Shown here one piece after another: positions 1-11,231 of a stretch of 64,000 nucleotides of DNA. The number at the start of each line of letters is the position of its first letter. Position 1 is the first letter of the stretch. The stretch lies in assembly GCF_028769735.1 (NCBI RefSeq), contig NC_088179.1, forward strand, positions 8,895,950 to 8,959,949, written 5' to 3'. A program made the position numbers and the translations under genes. The notes below the pieces were generated by a model. The model worked only from the letters and a program-made list of their open reading frames with translations, did not search any database and had not been told where the DNA came from. The DNA comes from Zonotrichia leucophrys gambelii (taxonomy: Eukaryota; Chordata; Aves; Passeriformes; Passerellidae).

Positions 1-3000
1 AATGAATAGACATATCTTATTCAAATACAAATATTACCCTTAATAAAATATTCCAAACCTTCTTCATCACGGGTAAGAGAAAACATATATAAATGCTTTT
101 CCAAAAGGGGGAGAAATGATTAAAAGTGACTCACTTACTGCAGTTTTGTGTAAGGAATATCTGGTACATCATATAGAGGAGTGGTGTTGTTATTTAGCAC
201 ACACACGTGGGTTCCAGTGCTGGGCTGTGGAAAGAGTGACATACAGTGCTTACTAACAAGAAAATATGTTCAGTTGCCTATGAGAAGAAATGCTAAGATA
301 TTCTAGAGTTACTTTTTTCCCCTACAGCTTCCCAGATGTTGGAAAGCATCCAGAAAAAAGAGAGTAACTTCAAAGTCTGACTCTGTGTACCTTCTGCCAA
401 ACTTCAGAAATACTCATATGATCTAAAGAGGGCTAAATAGCTGAAAAAAACATGTGGTGGAACAGGTACAATTCTTTCCACAGGGAACATAAATTTTCTA
501 GTTTCCAGAGCACGAACCATTAGCACTCTGTCTCTCTCTTCATGTCCTTTTCCATTTCTTGTCTCTTTTCTAGATTTTCCTCACCAAAAAAAACCCAACT
601 AAGCCAGCCTTTCCTACATAGAAATCTACACCACACTAGTCAGTCCTCTACATAACTCTGCCAAGCTCTTTCCACACATTTCAGCACATTAGCTTGTGAC
701 ATTATTTTTAGGCTTTTTCTTTCTGATTAAAACTCTTTGCACCACCAGGAGTCTGGGACTCCTCCTGCAAGGTTCCAAAGCCACCACTGTGAAACTGCTG
801 CAGCACGGAATGCAACCAGAGCAAGGCCAGAGGTTTGCATTCATTGCTGCAGACGTGTTACTGGGCCTGATGTCTTGCTTTACAAACATTTATATTGCAT
901 ACATACACACATATGTATATTTCTTCTCACTGGGGAAGGACCTCCCTACTCATTCATAGCATTGTACATATTACCAACACATATTGAGGAGGCCTTCTAA
1001 CCTGAAAGGCAAACATTTAATTAACAATTACTATGCCTTTCAGGCCTCCTTGCACATGAGATCCTTGTGAGCCCAGCTGCTGTGTGGTGAGGCAGTGCCA
1101 GGCTGGCTCTCAGGTGCACAGGGCTTGGTCAGACCCACTGCTGACAGGGAATTCATCCAAGGTGCAGCTTTTGCAGCCATAAGGGAAAAAAGTATCTACT
1201 TTTGGTTGCCAGGAATTTAATGATTCAAGCAAGATTTCTACTCACAGTGTTTTCTTCTCAGTATTACACAGTGGGTGGAATGCAGAGGACTTGGCTCTGT
1301 GTTTTAATGAAGACCTGTAGCAATGGCAGAATTTTTCATTCAGTAACTTTTTCCAGGCCTACAAGAATGACTTGGCTTGAAGGATTGGGTGTCCAAACAC
1401 ACAGATTACTCAATACAATCTATTATTTTCCTGGTGTTCATTAGTCCAAGTCCTGTGAATCAAGAGCTCTGTTGGGTAATCCTGCATGCACTCTGATGAC
1501 ATCCATGGATTCACAAGATTCTTCAGGGTTACTTTAGTACCAAGTGCTCTCATACTGGATGGCTGTTGGATAGCTCTGCCTTGTCTTCCCTTCTTTTAAA
1601 AACTGTGCAAGGAAATATTTGCAATGCACAGAAGACACAGGAATCACAGAAACAATCCTGAATGTAGAATGGGTTTTCAGACCATCACATCAAAAGCATT
1701 ACTGGTCAGAAGAACCCAAAGCCTGGGCAGTTTCCATGACAGCAGTGACCTTGTTGCTTGTGGCAAGTCACTGTTTTGGAATCAGAATATTCCATTGCTA
1801 TTCCCATCTCTTTTCCCCAAAGCATGGAAACCAAGGCATATCGTTGAGGATGTTAGCCTATGTTAGAAAAACAGCCACAAAAAGTACTCTAATGTTTCTT
1901 ACCAATTAACAATTCTCTCACTTTCAGGCATGGAAGCAGGAAATGACATCTTCTCTTTAATCCCATTAAAGGGATCACTCTTCCATGTGAGAAAAGGGGT
2001 GTTGCCTAGAACCCTGGCAAGTTTCATAAATAAAGCACCATTAGAAATTTTGGTAGCTGGATATTGCCATAGGGCAAACAAGGAATTAAACTGCTGGCTT
2101 ATGGGCAGCAAATGGAAGTCTGGGAAGCAGTGGAAGCCCATGTAATTTAGATTCTGCCATCCTAATGGCCAATCCTTGAAAATACTTGTCGCTGTAAATT
2201 TGGGTTGCCTTTACTGTGATATTCATTCCTGCATCTCTGCATCCAGCTGCAGTTCAGACTCTAGTAACTAGCCTGTACATGTTACTGGACAGCAGGATTA
2301 TTGTTGTTTTTAATGTATTACACCATCAGGCAAGCTGTTAGGACAGAACAGCTGTACAAGTTGGAGCTAGCCTCCTCCCAATTAACTGCATGGTGGTTCT
2401 GCTTCTTAGTTAGAAGCTCACATCTCACCACCTATGCATTTGTATTTGCTTATTTCAGCTAATGAATTGGGCCCAGAGTACAGGTGTGATGGCCAGCAGC
2501 TCTGGAGCTACATGCTGGATCATCAGTCCTGTGTCCCATTGCACATTGCACTGCTCCTCTGTTTTCCCCCTGGGAAAATGTGGACATCACCATTCCCCTG
2601 CATTACAAGCCCCACTTGTGCAAGGCTTTGAAGAGAGACAGCATACTCTGCTATCTGATGTTGACTTCATACAGTACTCACACCTGTCAAACTTGGATAA
2701 AATTAACATTTTAGAGCTCATTCACAAATTAGTTTAAATCTATTTCTCACAAACACTGTCACTGTCAAAGAATTGAGGTCCTTCAGGTCCTTCAGGCTGT
2801 TCACCTGCCTGGCAGTCTTTCCTTGCAGCTCACACATACTGTGATGGCCACACTGTGCAGCACAGATTTTCCCAGTCAAGGTTCAATTGGAGCTGCTTTG
2901 TTTGCATTGCAGTGCTTCAGAAACACTCTGCTTTGCCTTCCCCACAAGGCTACTCTGTCAGAGTAAGGAGAAGAAGGGAGAAAATAAAGGGAAACTAGCA

Positions 3001-6000
3001 AAGCAGCACAAAAGGAGGGGAGCAAAGCCCCAGCACGCTCCTTGAGGGGCTACAGGCACTGCTGGGCATGCTGTGGGGAAGACAAATGGCTCCTGCATGC
3101 TTTGAAATGGTTCCATGCACACACACCCCCTGCAGCATGCTTGCTGGCCACACAGACACATGCAGGGCTGTGCTGAGCCCTGTAACTCCATGCAGCCAGA
3201 GACAGCACTGCACCTCTGAGCTGAGGCGGCACTGGAGCTCCTGTTTCCATGTGCACACATCATCCCACTGCACTGATTGCACAGCCAGCTCCCACACTCA
3301 CACATGTCCCTCCACCTCCATGGAAGACCAGGATTTGGATTCTCCTTCTTTCAGCAGTGAAATCCAGTCCTGGTCACAACAGAAAATAGAGCAAAGCTGG
3401 CATCCACACAGCAATAAGAAGTTAGTTGTACTTGCAAACAGTGTTTGTAAAGGCCAGTGATGTCCAGATTTGGGCAGCTCTCTGCTACACCCATGGTGAG
3501 GTCAGTGCCAGTTTCCCAGTGTGTGACACATCTACACTGGAGCATGGCACACACTTACATTTATTGTCTGCTTCTGATCCTACTGGTGGCCCAGAGACGA
3601 GCAATTCATCTTGCTTCTTGGACAGATCTTACACTCTTTGGCAAGTTCTTTGTTTTTCATCTGTCTGGGGCAAAACTAGTTCAAGCAGATTAGACAGGGG
3701 TGCAGATATAGGTTCTTATTCTAAAAAAAAAAAAAATAGCCTTTCAACACAGCTGCTCCCTAGCCCCAGAGACACACTATAAAAAAACAGTTTTGATGAA
3801 ACCAAGATGGTTCAAGTCAAGAAAGGAAAACACTGATTTTGGCAAAACAAATTATCAGAGGAAAAATCAATCTCAAGGGAAATTCTGGAGAGCTCAAATA
3901 GTTGTAGCTCCACATATACATTAAAACTCTCAAAAATCTCAATTTTAGTATATCTGATGTTCATATCAGTGCAAAGACAAGCACAAAATCAAAACCAGAA
4001 TAAAGACCACTATTGTCCCCAAATTAATCCACAAGGACTATTAGATATCCACAGCAGAGATGAGAAAGGTGCAGTGCATTTTTGGTAGCTAGCCTAAGCT
4101 AGAAAGACTTTTTTTATTATTGTTAGTTTGCAAAAAGGTATTTTCTGTTCTTGAGGATGAGTGTAACTAGTTGCAGCAGAAGTCAGAGCAATAATTGAAA
4201 CTGTGTGGTGAATCTTTTTAAACATCTAATGCTGGCTGGTTTGGCTCTATTGTTTTGATTGGAGAGAGAGGGAAGGACCTTTCTGCATTCCAATATAAAT
4301 CCAGTCTATACAAATACACAGGGAAGTCAGAAGAGAGAATAATCATCAGCAAGCACCAAAGGGATAAGTTCTCAGGTTTTCTTGGTAGTACAGATTTTAG
4401 CTCTTGTCCTCTCTGCTCAATTGCTCAACACACTGGGCCTTTCAAGTTTGTTCATTGCTGGTTGGATGGAAGTGGGTGGTTTAAGGCTGAAAGGAAAATG
4501 ACAGAGATTTTGGGGTGATCCTCTGAAGGGATTTGCCAGGGTGACAGCCACTCCCCCACCACATGATCCAGCTGCCCTCCAAGTACAAATGTCTGGCTAG
4601 TCAGGTGCTGGTTAGATCATCACCAACACCTCCAGTTTCGAAAGCAGAGATCAGAAAGGAGATTGCAGTTTTAGGCAGAGACAGAGGAAACACAGGGCTA
4701 CCTCCAACTACTTCTTACTAGTTGCTCTCAGCTGCTCTGTGAGTTTCTCATCCCCTCAGCTCACCTACCAGAGATGTGTGTCACTTTGATTGTCCAGCTA
4801 AGCCCTTACCCCTTGTAGAGCCCATTACAAAAAATAAAGCTGCTCTAACACCCAGCAAGCACCTGCCATCTTCCTCACTCCTGATCACAGCATTTCTCCC
4901 TGTGCAGGAGGAATAGGAACCAACCAAGCTGACACACACTGGTCACAGAGGCAAGCACTTCATGCTTTCAATCTTCCTTTTCCTTTCACTTCAACAGAAT
5001 TTACATTTATTTCTTGTAACTTGAATTTTTTTAAGTCATTAACCATTCTGGCTTTAATATTTATAAGCTCCTGGCTAAGAGCCCTGCTACTTGACAAATC
5101 AACAGGGATTCCTCAGAACTTCAGCCTTTGGACCTCTCTTGTATTACCATCATGGATCTCCCACTTGGATTTTCCAGCAGAATTTACTGCTCCCAATTTA
5201 GCATTCCCTACTAAATTACAAATTTTGCTTCTCTTGCTTAAACAAGGGAATTGTTTTTTGTATACTTCCTCCCTTATGAAAAGTGCTTTACTGTCAAACT
5301 CAGGTCCAATTCTTCTTGGGGATCATGGGAGCTGTTGTCCTCTGGAAACTCAGACCTAAAGCTGTAGAACAGCTTGTCCCTAGTGACAGAAAAGGATATT
5401 AAGCTTCACCTTTGTATAGAATAGATCCAAGTATTTTTCAAAGATACCCCATGGGATATAGTTCCCAGATTGAGTTCAAACAAGGAAAACTAGAGTAAAC
5501 ATGTGTTTGCTAATAATGGTATGAGAAATCTGTGTAATTAATATTATTGCAAAATGTTACTTGGAGGAGTACAAGCAACAAGGAAGCAGATTATTACCTC
5601 TGAAGCACCAAGAGAGCATCAGTGGTAGGTGGTTCAGTGGGAGAGGATAGCCAAGGAGAAAACTCACTGGATCACCAACACAGCCAGTAAGATTTGCTAT
5701 TTACAGTTGGAGGTCTTAATACCCACAGGCACAGGAAACCCAGAAAACCTGGGCCCACCTCTTAAGCACAAACCCCAGATATTTATTATGCCACGATGGA
5801 GGATATCTAGATTATCATTTCCAAAAGTAAAGGAGCCATCTCACAATATAAAAGACAAATAAAGCTACAGCCAGCATTTACCATTTGTTAGTTTGAGTTT
5901 ATCAGGGATGTGCTGCTAAACTGCTTTGGGTTCTTGAACTGGGCCTTTGGAGATGTTGAGTTACATGGCAAATGATTGGTGACATTATATTGAATATACA

Positions 6001-8894
6001 TATGAATATTCCAGGAAAGGCCCTCTCTTCCAATCACAGGGGAGGGACACTGCTGAGGTGGAAGGGAAGTACACCACAGAGCCCTCAGATACTCCCTGTT
6101 TAGCAGCACCTCCTGCACAGACTGGTACTACACTATTTCTCATTTGGCACAGGCACCTTGTCATTTGGAGCTACACTTCCAAAGGAACAAGATGCCAGAA
6201 AGTGACCAAACAGCTCCACAGGGCTGGAGCTACGAGGCTGGAGTACAACACAGATCCAATAGCAAAGCACCAAAGATTGATGAGCTTCAGCTTTTCCCCA
6301 TTTTTGCATTATTCTTGACTGCATTCTTCCAGTCTCCTGGATAGCTGTGCCATCTGTGAGCTGTAGCTGAAATGAGCCTGGCCCAGGCAGTTGAGACAAG
6401 TGATTCTTTGTAGCTCATTGCTACAGTGATGGTACAGCTGGAACCAATTTCATTAACTAGCAATCAGAGGGGAAAATACAAGCAATGAGCCATTTTCTTT
6501 GCAGAAAACAAAGATATCAGATGCTAGCTCTTGAACGTGAGTGGCCATACAAGAAGTGAGAGAAAGAAAATACCCAGAGGAACGTGCACAATGACTTTAA
6601 CCAGAAAGTTTCATGCAAATGTACCTCCAGGGCCTGTTTCTCCTTGGCGTGAGATATTTCCAGGGGTGCAGCTCTGAATCCCATGGATCAGAGTGCTGAG
6701 GAAGGGAAACCTCAGGGGGATCACACACAGGGAGAGCAGAGCTCCATGGCAGCAGACGTGGGAGAGGGAGCTGTGCCACTCACCATCCAGCTCTTGCAGG
6801 AATCATTAATTTCCTCAGCCCCCTCCCCATCTGTGTGCTCAAAAGCACCTGTGGATAGGTTTTGGACCTGAGCTAGTAACTTTTTCTAATTTAATTCCCC
6901 TCTAAAATATTATTGATGGCCTCCTATCTAGCTTAGCAGATAACCAGAGGAGCTGGGGTTTTGAAAGCTTTCTTGAGGACAAAGCCTGCCCTTGTGCAGT
7001 TTCACTGCTGTTGAGTTAGTCTGCATTAATGTCATTTAAATTTTGGCCAGGGTCTTTAATAAGAATTCAAATATAACTGCTGGGGGTTTAAAATATGTGT
7101 TTTGAAAATTGGAGCCATCCAAACTATGCAGGACAGCACATCTCTTGTGTTTATTTTTATTCCTGATCTAGACTCTGCATCAGCTGTCTTCATGGTTTGG
7201 TAGTGTGAAGTACTGGAAGCCTACCAATGCACATATATATATAAAACTTCCTTTTTGGTTTGCAGCAGTAGAAGGACAGATTCTTTTTCACTTTGAGTCA
7301 CTAAAAAGTCACTGTGCAGGCTAATTTAAGACAAATGTGAACACATGATATCTGAACAACGGATGTGAGGCTGTGTTTGAAGGAAGTATGCTGAAAAGCC
7401 CTGCATCCTTAGGGGTCTTGGGTAGGAGACAGTGCTGGCAACCACTTGCAGAAAGGATTCTGTTACTGCTGTGGTATTTTGGGCTCCAGGGTGCAACATT
7501 TAGAATGTACTCTGCTCAGACAGTCGTGGAAGTAGCCCCTCCACCATGGCAACTCACATCTGACTTTGCATTGTTGGTAATGATCACACAGCAGAGAGAA
7601 AAAGAAGAAAAAGGAGGATGGCCTTGCATACGCAGACCATGACGGTCTGTGACTGCATTCTCCAAGGCTGTAACCAGGAGTTATAAATTGCTATATTGCC
7701 TATTTTCACCTCTCATCTAATTGAAGAAACAGTGTACACAGCTTTGCAGATGGCCCATTTATTTTGCTGAACTACCAAGGCCTCAAGGATGCTGTTTAGA
7801 ACTAACTGGGTACAAGCACAACAAAGGCCAGGGGAAATTGGCACTTGAAAAAATCAATTGTCAGGTATGGATGAACATTTTTTTGCAAGACCACAGCACC
7901 TCCCTTCTGAATTAATGAACCTTTTGCCACAAAGGCAGATAAAATATAAGGCACACTTACTCACAAACTGCCAGGAATGTTGCAGAAGTTTACAGAATTT
8001 CACAGAGCACAGTCCTCACTCAGGCTGCTGTTTGGATATCAGCACTGGATGCTGAGTGGGCTACGGGAGGAAGGAATGGCTATGTGCAGGTGCAGCCCCT
8101 GGAGGCCTTTTCAGACACATTTCACCTGAAAGTATCCTGTGCCCTTTGCAAGAGGCTCAGCCTCTCAGGAAAATTTCAGTGTGCAGCTCTGAGCCTATGC
8201 CCACCCACCCTGTGTGTTCTGGGAGGCAAGAAACCCTCTGAAACCAAAGGCATCCTGCCCCAGCCTCCCCTCTGTACCCCCAGACACCCCTGCACTGCTG
8301 CAGCCAGGGGCAGGTGGGGCCAGTGCCAGAGCTCTGCGCTGAGGGCCAGAATAGGCTGGGAGACCTGGCTGTGCTGTGCCAAGAGAGACCAGAGTCACCA
8401 TCCCCAGAGCACAGCAACAGATTGGAAAGGGGAGTATTGTTTCCTTCATTTCACACAGAGTGGGCTGAGATACAGAAACATGTTGGATGTTGTCTTTGAT
8501 TACAGGCTGGGGGTTATACACAGAAATAGCTGCTGATTTCAAAATTCTAGGAAGTGTTGATTACATTGTGCCAAAAGAATAAAGAATCCCTAGTGACACC
8601 AGAAGTGTATTATAATTTTTTTACCTCTTGATTTCTGTTCTTTTACTTGGAAGGTTTCTGTTCTCTCACTTGAGATGACCCGAGGACACATTATGGACCA
8701 GGGGCTGTGAAGGATGAGCAGCCTAATGACCCACAAAAACCAATCCTGACTTGAATATTCTTTATCCAGATTTCTGTCATAATCACAAATGGACCAGAAA
8801 AGACGAATAGAATCAATTTACCAACCGAAGAAGGGCTAAAACAATAATAAATTCAATTACAGTAGGACTTACCTTGTACAATATAGGTATAGTA
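1..8894. other. Gene-free upstream region
   Basis: I find no exon with a recognisable protein match and credible splice sites on either strand. The open frames here are short and overlap on both strands, as expected by chance. The cysteine-rich frames near 2958-3460 come from tandem TGCA-rich text and have no domain. The region is ordinary AT-rich intergenic DNA with short A/T runs, for example an A run near 3722-3736. It may contain regulatory DNA for the cyclase gene downstream, but nothing in the sequence shows that. Confidence 0.6.
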
Positions 8895-8900
8895 TATAGG

Positions 8901-9302
8901 TGTTGTATTTGCAGGGATACCCGTGGCAGGGAGGAGTGATGAATGTGACTCCATGTTCTCAGAAGGCTCATTTATTATTTTATGATACTATATTATATTA
9001 AAGAATACTATAGTAAAAAATACAGAAAGGACACTTATTGAATGCTAAAAAGATAATACTGAAAACTTGTGACTCTCTCCAGTGAGCTTGGCACTGATTG
9101 GCCAAAGAGTGAAAACAACTCACAGCAGAATCCAATGAAACAATCACTTGTGGGTAAACAATCTCCAAACACATTCCACATGAGCACAACACAGGAGAAG
9201 CAAATGAGATAATATTTTTTTTCCTTTTCCTCTGAGGCTTCTCAGCTTCCCAGGAGAAAAATCCTGGGCAAAGGGATTTTTTCAGAGAATGTGAATGCCA
9301 CA
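8901..9302 (-). mobile_element. Solo LTR of an endogenous retrovirus, with 6-bp target-site duplication
   Basis: The element begins TGTTGTATTTGC and ends GAATGCCACA, so it has the TG...CA ends of a retroviral LTR. It is flanked by a perfect 6-bp direct repeat, TATAGG, at 8895-8900 and 9303-9308. The plus strand shows TTTATT about 70 bp from the left end, which reads as an AATAAA poly(A) signal near the 3' end of the minus strand, so the LTR points left. No internal retroviral genes are present; it is a solo LTR left by recombination between two LTRs. A 6-bp duplication fits ERVK- or ERV1-like integrases. The sequence resembles an LTR family common in songbirds (recognition from memory). Confidence 0.85.
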
Positions 9303-9308
9303 TATAGG

Positions 9309-10600
9309 TACTAATGTGAGTTTTGGATAACTTACCTGAATTGCATCTCCAAATATTTTTGATAGTTGCTAATCTTTGCTACTAAAATCACTGTATTGCT
9401 TATTTTGGTGCCATACAATGAGAAAAAGAAAAGATACTAAAGCACTAGAAGAGAGGATACGAAAGTTCTTATTGTAATTGCAAATCCCACCAGTGACTCA
9501 AGTTTTATAAACCTTAAAATGAGTTTCATTTCTGTTTAATATAAATTAATTTATACATGGCAGGCAGTAAGCATACCTATACAATTGTTAGATGACATGG
9601 TGTAAATTCCCCTCAGGTACTGCTGGCTGGTTGAGCTGTGGGGCTCAGTCTGTGGGCCCAGGACCATCTCCTGCCCTGCAGCAGGCAGGGGTGCTCCTTG
9701 GAATCCCAGCAGGGAGAGAAAACCAGGAGATAGGCCATCTGTTGTGCTGGCCAACAGGTGCGTGTTTGAACAAATATTTGATATTGTGCAGGAAATACAC
9801 AGGGGTTTATGTACATGTTTCTGTGCTAAACTAGTCCTCTGCACATAGCACTGGGAATACAGCAGGGCACAGACTTTTGTCAGTTCTCTTTCCCTGGGCC
9901 TGGCTATGACCAGGCTTTGGCTCACGAGGCAGCTTTTGAGAAGAGAGCTGGTTTATTATCCGTGAGATTGCTGGTGGTGTGGGACAGAAAGGCTGTGGGT
10001 AGTTTAGAGGAGGCTGTGGGAGGGCAGAGACAGCACAGGGCTGGTGGGAGGGCTGTGATTGCCAAAAAATCAGCAGTTCTGTAGCCTGGTTTTGGCCCAG
10101 ATTTTGATGTGCCTGCTGAACACACTCAGCAGTGGAGGGCTGAGGATCAGAGACAGAGCCACAAGGACAGTGCCTTAGAACCACCACACCAAGAGCAAAA
10201 CCCTCCCTGCCAGACGGGCACAGAGCCCCGGCTTAATGCACAGTGCCCTGCAGCAGACAGCAGCAATGAGGTGGTGGCACAGGGCTTCAGCATCCACTGC
10301 CTCTGCCAGTTTGGCTGATGGACGACAGAAGCTGCTCTTTATCAAGGGGAGAGGGCTTTTCCCCAAATAGTTCCTCATTCTGTTCCCTCAGGACTCTCAA
10401 ACCACTCAAATCTCTCACTCTACAAATAATTATTAAAAAAATAAACCTAGGAAATGTGAGAACTCTGCCAAGTACCAAACCCCATGAATTCATGGCACCT
10501 AACACCAGTCACTGTGTTCCTGTTAGCATCCCTGCTGCTGTCCTTCCCTCTCACGCAGGCTGGGTGGCTGCAGACACAGCCGGGATGATGGCAGCCACAT
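9309..10600. other. Intergenic DNA before the CpG island
   Basis: No exon or repeat family is recognised here. GC content rises to the right as the CpG island at the cyclase promoter begins. Open frames on both strands near 9551-10500 overlap each other and have no family match. Confidence 0.5.
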
Positions 10601-11228
10601 GCAGCGAGCTTCACCCCTGCTTCTTGTCAGGCCTCTGGCAGCAGCTCCCGGCTCGGTGGCAGTGGAATGGAACGTGCTGCTTTTCCCCGCAAATCTCCTG
10701 TCCTTGGATGGGGGTGGCTATCGACTCCCCCATTCCTGCTCCGCTAAGGGCAGGTTTAAGAAAGCCTTGGCAAGGAACCTGCTCCGTTCTTGTCGCTGTC
10801 CCGGCTCCCTGCCCTCCGGAGCCTGGCACCCGCTGACCCCGGCGTGCCGGGCAGTGTCCGGCCGGGCTCAGCAGCGGCCAGCGGGACGGGGACCTGCCGT
10901 GAGCCGCCGTCGTGCGGGCGATGCCGCGGCCCCGGGATGCTCCTCGGCAGCGCTCGGAATTCCCGGCACAGCCGCAGCTGCGGGGAGCGCGCTGCTCCTG
11001 CGGAGAGCAGCGGGGCCCGAGGGGGAACCGGCACCGGGACCGCACTGCTCGGGGCCGCGCCGAGCGCCACCGGCGCGTCCCTGATTGCGGCCACCGGGTG
11101 CCACCGAGCGCTACCGGGTGTCACCGGGTGTCACCGCCGCGGGCGAGAGCGGCGGGGCCGGGCCTGGCCGGGCCGCCGCCCCCCGGGCCGGCAGCGGGCG
11201 GCGCGGCGGGACCGGCGGCAGCGGCAGG

Positions 11229-11231
11229 ATG
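11229..11231 (+). CDS. GUCY1B2: GUCY1B2 coding exon 1: start codon only
   Basis: The sequence GGCAGG-ATG-GTGAGC puts a start codon directly against a strong splice donor at 11232. Exon 2 opens with TAT GGA TTT, giving Met-Tyr-Gly-Phe-Ile, the conserved N terminus of H-NOX beta subunits (beta-1 begins Met-Tyr-Gly-Phe). The ATG is therefore the only coding part of exon 1. The 5' untranslated part extends left by an unknown distance. Confidence 0.8.

Noticed and set aside
2958..3460. Cysteine-rich open frames on both strands
   Set aside because: Overlapping frames on opposite strands over repetitive TGCA-rich sequence, with no signal peptide, splice structure or family match.
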